A DNA stretch of 64,000 bases from Holothuria scabra (GCA_037179385.1 CM074184.1:16262001-16326000), one strand, 5' to 3'. Positions 1-15,700 are shown, counted from the stretch's first letter. Program-made: numbers and translations. Notes: generated by a model from the letters alone, not told the origin.

Positions 1-51
1 TAAAGAGTTGTGTGTTACATAAGTTAATCTGGTGAATATTCATACACATAA

Positions 52-432
52 AACCAGAATTCAAAAAATGCATTGATGTTTGCATGAAATACATGTCCTG
101 TTCAAAATAATGTCATGATGTCCATGTCTTCTAAGTCAGATGTTGTGCAAGCATGTTTGAAAAATACTTTAGCATTAAAACTGAAGACCTTTGATCTGCA
201 AGTCTGAAAACAGGGGTCATGGTCTGAAAACCTTGGTCCCTGATGTCCCCGATGATCTTTCACCTCCACCAAAAACAATAGGGGCCATCTTTTGACAATA
301 ATGCATCCACATACCACAAATGAAATCTATCCAAGTTTCCCATCTTAAGAGATTGTGTCAATGAGCAGTGTAACACACACACACATGTCATCATGGCTGC
401 ATTGCTTTCTCTTTTCATCAAAACCAAAAATT
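52..432 (+). repeat. Dispersed repeat, single-core copy
   Basis: Begins AACCAGAATTCAAAAAATGC, continues through one about 145-bp core (Cys-Thr-rich TTTGACC/GATGATCTTTCACCTCC type), a (CA)n tract at 371-385 and ends near TCAAAACCAAAAA. It is collinear with 24380-25570, which has the same head and tail but six core units. It lies in the intron after exon 17. Confidence 0.8.
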
Positions 433-478
433 AAAGAAAGGAAAAACCAAAAGAATAAACAACATTAGAAGGACTCAC

Positions 479-739
479 CGACAAAAGCATAGTTAGAAAT
501 ACCATGAGAGTCACTCCATCCTTCACAGGATACTATCACTTTCTCCTCAACGGTGATGTTTCGTGGAATGACACTACACACCCCTCCCCCAGGAGGAGGA
601 TTAATGAATGCATCAAACTGAGCAATACCAACTTGTCCAGTTGAGGAGAGCATGTTTACACTTATTCTCAAGTCAGACCCGTATGGAACAAGGTCCTTGT
701 AGAAATCTTGAGACAAGAATAGTTGTTTTGAGTTATTGC
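479..739 (-). CDS. Polycystin-like exon 17: REJ core, last exon in window
   Basis: Residues 1264-1350, phase 1 in and out. Acceptor TTTCTATTGCCAG, donor GTGAGT. Contains the conserved REJ core: [16 protein letters not shown], then [19 protein letters not shown] (C-x-x-W-x-D ... Y-x-F). The reading frame is open at the donor, so the protein continues to exons below base 1. Confidence 0.95.
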
Positions 740-3700
740 CTGGCAATAGAAAAATAGGGATTAACATTTAATTCAATTTCTCTACGCATAATGAGACCAA
801 GCTTTGTGACTTGAATTTTTAAACTAGATATCAGTTCTTACCAGTGGCATATGCCTCCCAGCCAGCAATGTCAATGTAATGAGTGCCATTAAAAATTTGA
901 AAGACCCACTCAACAGTGACATCATCGCATGCTGACTGACAGCCAACGTCTAGCCTGAGATCTTCTGTTGGATTCAGTGAAACCGCTCCATCCTCCTCTA
1001 TTATAGCATATTCATCAAAGCTATTGAATGGAACAAAATATAAAAAAGTTATGAATATATTGGTGACCTTATGATGGTGTCCAATATCTTTATTGTTAAG
1101 ATACAGGCACAGATCAAATAAGGGTTTTGAAGGTGTTGAAATAGACAACCCTGTCTCTCCTAATAGTTATACATATACATAATGATGGATCATATGAAGT
1201 CATGGCATTAAGTCTGACATGCTGATGTTATGTGGAAGGTCATCCCTGGGCCGTTCTTAGGATTGCGATGAGCATTCTGAACCCCAAATTCCAAGGCAAT
1301 GAATGTTTTCTGTTTGCAAATTCTGATCATCACACTTAAGTTATGCTATTATTATTACAGCAGTGATGCACAGAGAACTACCAAAATAGCATTTCATTGA
1401 AAAACACACCCATGGACCTTCCTACTTTGTGTGAATAATATACCATGTAGTCCCCATTTAAGAGTGTAATATTGAAAACAAGTTAAGTAAAAAGGTGTTC
1501 AACTGCAGGAAAACAAAAGAGTAATGTTACTGTAATGAACAGAGGGGAGTGTCGGAATGACAATGAGTACAATTTCTACCTTATTTTTTGAGTGTCTGAC
1601 ACACGTAAAAATGCATGTGCACATAGCATAGCAGAGTACCTGCATACGAATTCACAAACTAGACGGTGTACAGAATTACAGTACATAAAGTAACATTCCG
1701 TTGTGTGACTGTTTAATACCAGTGCTCTTGTAAAGGAACACTATTGTGAAGCTGTACGTATATTGAATGCTGCATCAATACAGTCATGTATAAAACATTT
1801 CATGAATTGTCAGTTTTCCTACCTGATGATGTTACATTAGATCACCAAAATCTGGAAAACATAGCAGTTGATACACTTTTAAAAAGTATGCACAATCTGA
1901 ACAAAGGTTCAGTAAATGCGGGATTTTCCCTTTTTTTGGCTAAAAGACCATACAAACTCTGCACAAAATACAAACATTTTTGCTGCATGCAAAAATTGGC
2001 AAAAATGATTCTCATTGCCTTTTTTAGACTTGCACTTCCTGTGTTGTTAGTAATTGTGCTCTTTCCAAATGTTGATTTTGTTGATGCCCTGTAAGTGTAA
2101 TGCGACATCATTTTCAAATCATCATCGGTAAACCACTCAGTGAAATAGTGAATTAACTAAAGGGGCAGAGCCCTAAATTTAACAGTGCATCTAAATTTTT
2201 CACATCATCCTACCTGACATAAATTACAAATTTAATTGAGAAATTTCAGACATGAGATCCCTAAAATTTTAGGCTTTGCATACACAGCTTAAAATACTCA
2301 GACTGTGTCATTTCCGGCCATCTAGGGGGTGTGGGGCTTTCAAATTCAAAAAATTTCCTGTATGCTCTGAATCAACTGATGGTGGCACTCTGCTTAGATA
2401 GTCCTGCCAGCATTCACACCCTCCTGGGTAAAACCCTGCATGATTTTATAGTTTTTTTCGTAACAACAAAAGATATGTTACTTAACTAGTCTAATGATAT
2501 TACACATCAGTAACTGCCCGAGTCTGGTATCCAAAAAATATAATATTGTACAAAAAAAAATTTTTGTACAATAACATGCTTTGAAATAGCTTAAAAGATC
2601 TGTCAATTAGATGAGGTATTTATACGTTTCAGGTTCTAACCAGACTGGCCACAGCCATTTTTTTTCTAATGGTGACTTACTTGCTCTTGTCCCTATTTCA
2701 CTGCCTAAGCTGAGCATTAATAGCTTGGAGGAATAAAGCATCATCGATGACTACGTTTTAACCATTTCACAAACTCCTCTTAATGGGACCAAAGTTTTTT
2801 TATAGACCATGAGGTACTTGGTACTAGTAGGTTTACAAACCAGAGTCTTTTCTAATAAATTAATGAACGACTGATATTTCAAACACTTTAATTCACAACT
2901 ATCTCACCTGAAATATTGATGCAATCACACTCACAATGTACTTGTGAAATATTGATGCAATCACACTCACAATGTACTTGTGAAATATTGATGCAATCAC
3001 ACTCACAATGTACTTGTGAAATATTGATGCAATCACACTCACAATGTACTTGTAAAATACAGCTATATTTACTGCAACACTTACGTTACAACAGGTTGTG
3101 GAACACTGCCAGGAACAACCAGTATGGTCAGGTTAGCTGTACCAATGCGTCCTTCTTTTTCTACTTCCACTAAAATGTTGTAAGTCATATTAACAAGGAG
3201 TAGTGAACCTTCCAACAAATATGAGGGCGCTGTAATGTTCAATCTTCCAGCACCTTAAGATAGAAATAGTAAGATCATTTAGAACTCTTTTGATTGAAAA
3301 CTAAACATGCTAACATAATATCTCTTACCTTTTTGTCCTGAATCACAAAATTTCCCAATTTATTGTAGCCCACACCTCCAATTTTTTCAGGGGCAAGATT
3401 CTCCTTACACACAACAACTTTCCTTAGTCATAATTAATATAATGTATGTCTCTTAGATGGTATACACAAATCCAATTACAGCTTGTGTTTAGTGACTGTA
3501 GGTAGCCATTACTGGGGTCCATCAGCCTTAAATCGTCTTCATTTACTGTCTGTCTGAATTTCAAACCCTAATTTTCAGTGGGACAGGCAAGCAAGGAAAT
3601 TGAAAGATTGAAAGGTGACAGACCCCAGTTATGGCAGACTAAAATCAGACCATCACTTGCTGTCTGGATTCATCTATATACAGAGGAAAACATGTGGATA

Positions 3701-6700
3701 AATTTTGCCTTATGTAGGCTTCAAAGATTTTTTAAGTACAAAAGTAGTGGCAGCACATACAAAAAGTATGAACAGGTGCTGCGACAGGGAGCTGCTGCAC
3801 CAAATAAGTCTGTGCCCTTTACCACAGAAAACAGACTGCATGTCATTTTATCGATTAGGGAAAGGGAGACTGGTTTATAATGTGATACCACACAAGTTAC
3901 AACAATGCACATAATTCATCTCTTCTACATTTATCCAAGTTTGAAAGTATGTCTTCATGACATGCTTAAGTCGTTTTGTGAACAGTGTGCAAATATGAAC
4001 TATCTTACACAGGTTGTACTTTGACTTACAAAAAATTTACACAAATGTTCAGGAGTCTCATCCTAGAAATAAGTTTTCCAACAAACCAACCACACAAAAT
4101 ATTTTTTACTTTAAGTTCAAACAATCAATTTGTTTTTTTATGTACATAATGTTTTGTGAGGACCAGGCTTAACCTACTATGGATTCAGGAACTTGAATTA
4201 GATTTAAATATCAATAGCTTGTTTTTCACTGAAAGTATAAGTTTTATTCCATCAATACTGGCGTTAATGAGATTTCAACTCTGCAGGGGAATTCATTCCA
4301 CCTGTTAAATGTAACATTTGGTTTGATATATCACATATACGACTGATATATGTAATCATGAAGTTTGGGGTATTACGACACATCAATAAACATGTTTTAC
4401 TTACATGGGGTCAGCAAAAAAACATCAGAAGAAAATATAACGGTAGAATCAAAATCAACTAAATAATGAAAACAAGGAGTAAATTTCCCCTAAAATGTCC
4501 AAGAATGCAAATGTGAGAGTGATGTCATAAATTCCAATTAAGACCCATTCCTTGAGAAAGCCCAGAATTAGAGAATGGTCTGTGTGCTCAAATAATGTTT
4601 TCAGGTTTAGCACAGTGCAGTATTTGCAAGAAATGAATGCAGCTCAATTTTTTGCTTCTGATGTAATAAAACATTAAAAGTGTAGTGCTGCTGGTGAATG
4701 AAATCACAAATTGATGTAATACAGCAGACTGATATGTGCATTAATAGAGGTACAAGGGTAATTTTTTGTGAGGGGGAAAGAGCTTGAATAATGGCACCGT
4801 TTACCACATTTTGCTCATGTTTTGACTGAATAAACCAACTGTTTTTGCTTGAATTGGGAGGACAAGTGCCCCCCTGCACACCGACCTTGTAGGCCTATGA
4901 TTATTATTTTACCTTCATTAAAGCATCCGCCATAGTCAACTGAATCTTCTGTGACAAAGTACCCAGCTGCAATTGTAGAATTGTCATTCAAAGGCCAATC
5001 TTCATAGAATCTTTTGCAAAAATATCGGAAGTCTTCAAATCCCTGGAGGATAAAAACAGACCCATCAAATATAACCAAAGTTGGTCACTCTCGAGAAAAC
5101 ACTGCGTACTTTACAATATGAGCAAATCAATGTAATAATTGACCCATTAGTAGTAGAAAGGGATGTTTTTTGATATTTAATCTCTTGTTTGAGTGTGATG
5201 AGTTTAATCGTTTGAAAATATCCTTCCCCACACAGCAACATTATGATCAACTTTAACATGTCATAGCCTTACCTCCTTTGTTAAAATAAATTCCCTATAA
5301 AAACAGCCCTCCATCAACTCCATTAACACTACTTTACTTTTTATGAGGTAAACTAAGTTAATAAATTCGTTCTTACTTTGCAGTTATGTGTATTGAACAG
5401 TTGGGGCACCAGGATTTTTAATACATGTATTAAAATGGGAGTGGGTGGGTGGAGGAGAGTGGAAGACAAAATCATTAAAGAAACCAACAGCTTTTTACTC
5501 AGCTGCACAAACTTAGATTTGAAAATTTCCAAGGGGGAATGGATAGAACAGAGGTTCAACATAGGGAGGAAGGGTCAAAAATAGAAACTACACTGCCCTA
5601 TCTGTCGCTACCAAAATTATGTATGCTATCAGTATTGCTGATAGAGTAACTTAACAAATTGAGAAACTAGTGGTATTTATTAGCCAACATGATAAGGTTA
5701 TTGCCAGCTTCCACTCATGCATGCAGTAACAGCTGCATGCAAGTTAAGAACATCCAATGCAAGTGTAAATAAATATTTCTATTCAGCCATTTTGGAATTG
5801 AAATCTTACCTGATCTACTCTTGGATCAAGGTCCAGATCCCTTGAAAGATTCTGGGGCTGCAGTAAAATTGACTGCTCCTGTCCTAACGTGATGAACGTA
5901 CTTGGTCCCTTTATCATTCTAGCCAATAAGATCCCTTCCCTAACTTCTATATAGTCATGGACAAATGCAAGAACTGTCTCTACCTCCTGGGTAAGATTAT
6001 TCATCACTACCGTGTATGTCAGGCGATAAAACCCAAGTGGTAGGAGGTATGGTGGAATCCTAATCTCTGAAGATCCAGCACCTGATGAGATGTAAAAAGG
6101 ATGACCTGGTGTCAGGGCTGTCAGGTTGACCTCAGTTCCCTCAACCACAGATCCATTAGACGGGTAATAGTTAGCCAGCATCCAGTATTTGGCATTGTCT
6201 GCAAGACTGCAGTCAAGGTGTGTGGCACCACGCAAATATGTGAAATCCCTGCGATAGACAATGCGAGGTCCATTGTAGTACCTGTAACCATCGCGAATGA
6301 AGAGGTCTGGAGAATTACAGTCACCGTCCCCTACAACAAAGAAAATATCTTCTTGGAGATTAGAAACCAGGTTATGAGCATGTATGATGACATGCTTAGT
6401 ACCGGCTTCATCATAGGTATGGACGAGATCTTCTGTGAAGACACCAGCATACCCAACATTTTCATAGCCACCAATAGATGTACAGGTGGTTTCATTTCCA
6501 TAATACTCCAAAAGGCCTGCATCATCCCAGTCTACAATGATACATGGATGGTATCCCAGATTATCTATGTTTACTGTGATTGTTTTGGCCATTCCTGCCG
6601 AAGTTTTGGGTCCATCGATAATGTTGATGTTGGAAATACTCTCAAAGAGAGAGATATATTTCTGAACAATCACTGTTGGTGACACACTATTTGAGATTTC

Positions 6701-9700
6701 CATTGTGACTCTGTAAACACCAGGCTGTACAGGAAGGAAAAGGATCAAACACCACTCAAAACTCAAAAATATATTATCAAAAAAGATGAAGACTGAGGTA
6801 CAGTTGCAAAACATCCAGTAATTACATACATACTTACGTACGTACGTACGTACATACATACATACATACATACATACATACATACATACACACGCACATG
6901 CACATACACAAACACACACATACATACACACATACACACATACATACACACATACATACATACATACGTACATACATACATACAAACTTTTATAAAGCGC
7001 AAATTCCATATGATCAATGCGCTAAGACACCAAGAAAAATAATACCAGCAAAACACAATCAACTAAATAAGTAAGTCTTAAGCTGTTTTTTGGACAGCGC
7101 AACAGATTTGGAATTCCGTATGTGAGGAGGAAGAGAGTTCCATTACATAGGACCTGCAATGGAAAAGGCCTCCTCACCTACTCGCTTCTTGGAAGGAGGT
7201 TTGAGGAGTAGGGCCCCATCCATTGCAGACCTAGTAACAGGACCAAATAAAGGTGTGGTTTTCCTTTGGAGCATATTAGAGAGATAGACAGGAGCCAAAT
7301 CATTCAAACATTTGTAAACATATAAACAAACTTTAAATTGGATTCTATCGGGAATAGGTAACCAGTGAAGGGCACGTAGAAGACGTTTGGGGCTATCTAA
7401 TCTACCTGCCGAGTAAATAAACTTAGCACAACGATTTTGCAAGGATTGGAGGCGATTAAGGTCCTTTGATGAAGCACCATATAAAAGGGCATTGCCGTAA
7501 TCAAAACGTGATAGGAGGAAAGCATGGACAGCAGAATGACGAGTCTCTTCATCAAGGTACTGACCAATATGAAATAAATTCCTAAGATGATAATTACAGA
7601 TGAGACTAGGCTGTTAACCTGTTTCGTCATTTTAAAGTTTGAATCAAACATAATTCCTAAATTACGAATTTCACTAGAGGGGATAATATGACTAGGTCCA
7701 ACTTCTAAATGTAGTAAAGGAAGTTTTTGGAGACTTTGTTTTGTACCAGCTATAAAAAACTCAGTTTTGTCATTATTTAATTTAAGCTTATTTGAATTCA
7801 TCCACAACATAATGTCCGAAATACAGTCTTGCAATTTATGCAAGGCCAATTCTGCCTCACTAGATATGTTAGGATTGAATGATACATAGAGCTCAGTGTC
7901 ATCAGCATAAGAGTGAAAATTCACATTATGGTATTGCATTATGCTACCCATTGGTTGAGTATACATTACATACAAAAGAGGCCCCAAAACTGGACCCTGT
8001 GGTACCCCACACAACAACCTACTTTGTGGGTAGTTTTGATTATGTGACCTATTACTTAGGAAATTTTTAATGATAGTAAGATTTGCAGGAGAAATGTCAA
8101 CTCAAAAACCAGAAGGAAACAAGGAAATTTGCCAATATCAACAAATCTTTGATTCAAAGATATATTTCAGTAATAAAATCAATACAACCCTTTCATTCAG
8201 CTAATAATTATTAACCTTGAGAACAATACTGGAAAAGATATAAATCCAATTGGCATAGTAAGTTTCACAAATAAATTATGCAGACCAATGCAAAATTTAA
8301 ATCAAAATAAAATCACTGAAATATTCCTAGCCATCTGACACAGACAACCATCTCAGCATTCATAATGAGTCAGAAAAAATTGTCTCAGAAATAATCTTTG
8401 TTCACATATAAAGAAATTGGGGAAAATGGTGCACTTTGTATTCACAGACTGAATGGTCAAGTGATAAGAGCTTCTGATTTGCAACCAGGAGGTCTGGAGT
8501 TGGACTCATACCAAAGCTGGGTCATACCAAAGACTTTAAAAATGGATTATTTAGCCACTGTGTTTGGTGTTTGGGATATGCAATAATTTAGGGGAAATAG
8601 TAAAGCCAATGAGCCACAACTGAAAAATGGCCATGGCCAGTTCAACTTAAATCAACTGGTTAAGCACTGTCCACACTGTGCAACTTTATGCAACACAACT
8701 CATTCCAACGAGATTGTTCAGACGCGTTGCAAAGTGTGGAATGCTTTGAAACTAGTTGCAAGCAGACAACCAACCCAGTTTCATGTGACCAAACATGTTC
8801 AGTCGAATGAAAGTGAAAGTGAAACGTGCAGCTGACAACAACGATGGACTTCTGGAATGAAGCCTGCAAAGTTTGGTTAATCGAAATGAAAAGAACACAT
8901 TGCTGTCTCTTCAACATAACAAATAAAAAGTATGTTAAACTTTGAATTTTGCATGAATCACTTCATGAACCTGTGACTTGATGCATAATGTGGACACCAT
9001 GCTCTTAAAACTAAGGAGTTGTCAGTCGCTCATCACGACAAGACAGTCTTGTTGCAATAAGTCAAATGGCATAGTGTGGAGGGGGCTTTAGTAACTAAGC
9101 AGTATAATGTCATCTAACAGGGAAGTCCACTTGAGGGCAAGAAACGTTATCTATTCAATGTTTCAGAAAAAGCTCATAAGCTTGATTGATAATATGAACG
9201 TACACACAAATTAAATAACCAGAATAGAATGCCTTGCAAGTTTCGATGGGTATTGTGACTTAGTAGCTAGTATTGATTTCTTTCCATTCCAGGAAGATAT
9301 TTTCTCCCCTTAAATTTAGAACCAATAACACTGAGGAATTTACAAGATAGAACTCAAATCCACAAGCAAAAGAATCTCAGAAAATTTGAACTTACAGATG
9401 AATACTTATGAATGATAGGCTCTGAAGAAGGGGTGAGTGCACTCGGAGGACTAAAATCACCAAAATCAGTTACCCTGCAACTAACGCCGCTCCCTGCAAA
9501 GAAATAAAGGACATTAAAAATCAGCTTCTTTGTTATTATTTTCTTAATATAAGATGCATGCCTCTTAAAACCAGTTTTTCAATGTTATCTTTAGCAAACA
9601 GGAATAACTTGTAGGGTAATTTCCTATTCTTAAAGAAAGAGTATGGATATGTGTAGATGATTAAACAGAAAGAGCTGGAGGACTTTTGTACTTGAAGTTA

Positions 9701-12700
9701 CAAATCAAGAGTTTCATATGAAAAGCATACATGGTCATTGGCACCACATGCCTTTCAATCTCTGGTTTTTCTTCAGTTGCAAATTGTCTTTCATGAAGAG
9801 ATGGAAAGTTTTAACCTTTTTTGCTTTTTGTTGCCAACCCCTAATAGAGATTACTTTCACTTAATGTCAGAATAGGTAAACCACCCTGGTGGGCAAAAAT
9901 GAACTGGATTTCAGTGCAACAGTCACATGTTCGCTGTCAGCTGCTTCTCAGCTAACCAAACTAAATGCGCACTATTCTAGACTTTGTCTTCAATATCATT
10001 GCTATAAATGTAGGGTTTTGCTGCAAAACTATTGCACTGTTGCATTGTTCAATAGCTCTTTAAAGCCTGCAGTGCAAAATTGCCTTTTGGGTATGAGATC
10101 AGGCTTGAAGAGATTTTTATATTACTGTATACCCCCTATTGTGTTTATAATGGAAACACTTATGACTGAAGCAGAACAAGGGGATTCACAATAATCAGTG
10201 TACAGCAATAGCTCTGAAAACAGACCTAAACAGTAGTGATGAAGATATCGACAAGGGGAAAAAATGGAAGGGAGAGAAAATAAAAATTATTCTACAGAAT
10301 ATGATTCCAAACACAATGTACAAACATCGGCAATTCTAGCCCCAAGCTTATTAATCGCAAAATCTTTTTATACTGAATATATGATATATATAAAGTTCAG
10401 TATGAAGGAATGGATGCCATTCAAGATGAAAATGGCAAATACTTGCATAGCAAAGGCAAAACAGACTTTGTTTGTTGCCTTTAATTGTGTCTAGAGAAAA
10501 CTTGTCATATTTACAAGCTATTAAGTAGCACTTCTGGACTCGTCCTAGCATCCATGCACCTGGAAGGCTTCTTCATTGGACTGGTAAGACTCAAGCTTTC
10601 TTTAATTCCCCTTATGTTCACTTTGCAAGACTTTGGAATGATCTTTCTTTGGAATTGCAGGAAATTCCATCTGCTAATAGCTTTCATAAAAGACTGTCCC
10701 ATCATTATATATCAACTTACTAGGTCTTCCTTAGCTAGGGAAAGGGGTGCACTTACTTCTCAGTGAGTGTTTCAGATCTCTGGTCTATACCCACTTACCT
10801 GGTACCTTCACTTTGTTTGTACCAAATATGTAATGTAATGTAACGTAATGTAATGTAATGTAATGTAATGTAATGTAATGTAATGTAATGTAATGTAATG
10901 TAGTAACTTCTGACTGTCATGAGATCATACCCCTTTATGTCATTAATTGAAAAACTAAACAATCTTTGTGATGGCAGATGAATAAAGTGGAAAAACAGTG
11001 AGCCACTAAAATTCCCAAAAATAATCTAAATATAAACAAACCAGACAGAATATCAGCTACAAAATGTACAGGATATTCCACAGGGAAGTAGTCTTCATTT
11101 TCTCCGTTGCCAGGAACAAGCTTGTTTTCAGATGACACCGGAAGGACATACATTGGATTGAAAGAACTAGAGGATGACAGGTGTTCCTGAGACTCAATCT
11201 AAAGAAATCAAGACAATTATGAAAAGCAAAGCTGTTACTTAGTGGAATGAGTACTGCGCTTGATAGTTTGTTTTGAGATTTAAAATTAAGATGCAATTCT
11301 TAATTACATTAGTCTATGCAGGGGAAACGTACTGCATGCAAAAGATGAATAGAGGTGAAAAATTCATCAAAAATAAACATTATGGCAAATATACCTTTCA
11401 TAAACATATAGAGGCCAGTTGTGCCTGTTTCCATTAACCAACGCAAACAAATTATCACAAGAGTATTAAGGATAAAAGATTTCCAAAACATGTTGTATTG
11501 CTTTCCCTATGTAGCTCATTACATTACAGATATAAACATTATCCCTCTCACTCAATCCCAGACAGTTTGCTCTGAAATACCCCGAAATGAGTAAGATGTT
11601 CAGTCCTTCTCACTGCGATACCATATCAAATTATCTCGGTAATTAATAATGACATTTAGATTTCAAAATCCCTAAGTACATTTTGCGAAAACTTAAAGGA
11701 ACATATTTTACAGAGATATAAAACCTAAACTACTAGTAATTTTCATCATCTTTATGTTTTATTTAATACGTTGTTCTTTATTTGTCTGTTAAAACTTTAT
11801 TTCTGTTTATATGTTTAAGGGGGGGGGAGGCTGTCAATAAAAGTATTCTGCTTCTTTAGCCTTCCTCCACTCCTTTGACTTGTTAACTGTAAATGTCTTT
11901 ACATTAAGTTGAAATGAAATGAATTGAATTGAACTCATTGTGCAAACACAAACTAAAGAGAATTCACTGGCATACTCACCTGAACAAAGAATACTTCACT
12001 GTTTAATATGTTGCTCAATGTTATTTGTGCAGTATGGAACCCCAAGAATCTCACAGAGTGTAAAATAGTCTTAAACTGACCATTGGCAACAAGATCAAAT
12101 AAGTTATCAGTGGTATTCTCAAAGTATCCAGTAGAGATTTCTACAGTTACATTGGTACCAAGGACTTCCCCACCAGGATTGTTGATTTCAAAACGAAAGC
12201 TGAAGTCAGCTGAGAAAGAGAGATAAATAGAACATGAATTAATCTGCCAGCACAGTTATTCATGATGAATTGGTCATGGTAAAAATATACACTTGATTTT
12301 CTTCCTTGCCCAATTACACAATTTGATGATTTACAGACAGTTATACTCCACGCAAAGACGTTAAATCCAAGTCAAGAAACTCTAGCCACAGCATGCAAAG
12401 CACGCAGAGGGAGTTTTGATTACAATCCTGCCTAAAGTACTGTGTAATTTTTTGCAACCTAAGTGGACTAGAAGCTCGGTGTAGTGATGATAATAGACCT
12501 CCAGCAGTGGGTTTGGAAACTTGATATACCTCACTTGAACAATAGATAACTGAGGATAGAAAATCAACTCTTTTACAGCAATATTTCACTGACCTAAAAC
12601 TGACTATCTCCTACCTCCTTCTACTAACCTTTAAATGCACATATGATCATGTATATAGGACATGTCCTCAAGTCAATTCTCATCCAAACAATTCTTCCTG

Positions 12701-15700
12701 TACAAATTCTAAAGATATTCCCCCTAAGGAAAACTCCCCTTCTGAGAAAAATTCCATTGACAATTTCCAACCAGGACAACCACAAAATTTATGATGAGGG
12801 AATTAAAAAATATTTTTTGGAATTGTCTGTGTATTGTGATTGTATTATGATAAGATATTGTGATGGGTGTGCACTGCCTTGGGAAGGGAATAGTACGGGA
12901 GAAACTCCTAAGTGAAAATTGTCAGGGAATTAGTCTAATCACAGAAGTTTTACAAAGCATACCTTTAGTGTACTTGGATATACTGTAATCAAAACAGATT
13001 TTATTGAAAAAAGCGACCCATGAATATATTTTTTTAAATTGACTTCTCCCCCTGTGGGCTGGAGTTGGAGCATATGCCCACAGTATTTCTAAACTATCAT
13101 AAGAGGCAACTAAAGAGAAGGACTTGCACAATGTCTGAACTATTTTGGAAACTGAATTTGAACCTGAACAATATTTGAAACTGTATTTAACCTTTGCCCT
13201 TTCTATCTAGTTGACACCATATAACACATTTGTGTTGTTTTTGTGCCATTAAATCTCATCTTATTAGCTAACGTACCCTCTGAGGGAAATGGATGCTGAA
13301 GAGGAGAGGCTGCAGTAATCAGATAATGATGACGTTGTATAAGTTGTGCACCATCAATGACATTCACTGCAACAGTTTCAGTTACATTTCCACATTCATT
13401 ACTTGCGGTCACAGTGATAGTCTTCAAACCAGCCACAGAGTAGCTATGAGTCTCAACATCAGGATCTGTGTACGTCAGGGCTACAAAGAAAATAAAATAT
13501 CAGAACTGAATTTTGATAAAAGCTGATTATACTGACAATGCTAAAATGACATTTTCTTCTCACCCTTACACTCTGTTGCATAAGAGTCTGATGATGGTTA
13601 CCCAACATAGAGTTTTTGATGGCAAAGAGGTTTGATCTTATTTCTATGGAGGGCACTTGTGTCTACTATTTGTTATCTTGAGATCATTGCTCCAATTGAA
13701 CAATTGACAATTTAAATATCTGAAAAAACAAAACATCAGTAAAATAAGGAATAGATCACTAAAAGGTCCCTTCATCTTCATTGTAAACAAATCAAATTAT
13801 ATGGTCATTTGAACTAGCCAAACTGGATAGTGCAAAATGATTCTATTTGGGTTCTGGCTTAATTTTGAAGAAACTCAGCTAAATGGTTTTATTATACAAA
13901 CCAGACGTAGCAAATATGCTGGCTTAATAATGATTGTTTTTCTGAATTTGATGTGACTGAATTGCTGGGTCAACATTGTGTTTTGTAGTGTTCTTCCATT
14001 CAGCAATGAAAAACACAAGCACATTCTAATGACAATACACTATACCACTCTGCATCAGTTGATGTTTGTTTGGCATTTTGCACAAACCAACAAAAATGAA
14101 AAAAAAAATCCTTTGGGTCAACCAAAAAAGAAACTGATATTTTTGTTTCAAGTAGTATAGCTAAACTGAACATTAATAACAAATTCTGAATGACATCACA
14201 TCCACATGTAATCTGGAATGGTCAAAAGTTTAGGGTCTTCACCTGCAAGTTAGCACTATCCCACAATGCAACTAATACACAAAATCAACAACCTATCACT
14301 TACCTTGCCTATAGGCTGTTGTGTTATCAAGATCCCCCCAGTCCCAGACATACTCCACATTGTCCCCTGATGCTATCCAAACAGATACAGACACAGGCCC
14401 AAGAATACCTACTGCTGTCCTGTCTACAGCAACAGTTAGGTCTGAAAAGAAAAGTAATTGGAAATTACTTAACCTCTTACTCCTGAAGTTATTTAAAAGA
14501 TCTTCTGAACATAGAATACAGAACCATGTCCAAGTCTGGCATGTTTTCAACTTACCAATGTGAGTTTGACCTTAGTTGACCCACAGTTTTTGATCAACTA
14601 GTCTTTTTATTGAGAACTTCAGTAGAACCATGGTACATGTAACAAGTGTATCATATCAGTCCCTCATGGTCTTGACTATGTAGCAGACTTTAGGGCATAT
14701 TCCTTGTTCAGTTATTTCCCCAAACATGTTCCTTGTTTAGTGGTATCCCCAAAGTCTGCCAAAATGAGCACCAAACAGATTTCTTTGGATATTCTCAGAA
14801 ATACTGTATGTGACCTCGAGAGTGGTTCACTGTTAGTGAATTTTTCGTAAGAAGGCAACATCTGGTCCCGTTTAAATCATGCAGTATCTCATCCCACCCA
14901 CAGAGTTGGTATGACATCGTTAAGCACACTTCCCGGTAGTACCCACTGGACAGGTGGTTATGCAACACAGTAATAATCGGAGCAGGTTTCAATCTCGTCC
15001 TTCAGTTTATGACTACAAGAGTACACACACCCGCCCCAAAACAATAACATGAATAATGATCCATTTTTGATCCATTAGATTAAACCCTTAAAATATTCAA
15101 CTGGATTCAATGTTAGTAAATGCTGTAGGATCGATCTCACTGGACATTGAAAGTAGGTTTTGCCTTGTGAAGCAACAGATAACAACATTAGTCAACTTTA
15201 CTTACTCTGTATTCTGTCACAAACAAGAACAACGGTACTATCTGAGTATGACTGGTGTGTATCGGTACTATTCAGAGTGGCTTCAATTGTGTGGTTACCA
15301 AGAGCATCAAGTGTAAATGACATTTTGTTTTCAAATATTGAACCAGCTACTGTGACTCTGACAGAATGCCTCATGTTTTGCCATGAGCCACCTCCACCAG
15401 ACAAAACACTACCAATGCTTACAACACCAGCGTATTCAGCTTCAAAAGGATCATCAGTGTTTTCCACATAGGATATGAGTGCGCTTGCAGGAGAGGCAGT
15501 GAAACCAATGACATATCCGGGCTCAATTTCATACAAGTTACCAAGGTCAAATAACTCTATACCAGTGTCTATGGCAGTAAAGTCTATTTTATGAATAACT
15601 TCATAATCAGGACCAGCAGGAGCTGGCAGGCTGGTCACGTAACGTTGTGTGACTGCAGGACACGTTTCTACACTTCCCTCAGGTAGACAAGTTCTCGAGT

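Noticed and set aside
2916..3173. 85-codon frame with [12 protein letters not shown] repeats
   Set aside because: Translation of the 36-bp minisatellite plus antisense of exon 15.
3578..3914. Overlapping 100- and 69-codon frames in intron 14
   Set aside because: No splice context, no recognised residues, and part lies in a MITE-like repeat.
6101..6682. 193-codon plus-strand open frame
   Set aside because: It is exactly antisense to polycystin-like exon 13, whose PKD and REJ motifs and splice sites are clear.
8430..8530. tRNA gene
   Set aside because: A-box and T-arm resemblance only; no complete acceptor stem, and the sequence continues into a SINE body.
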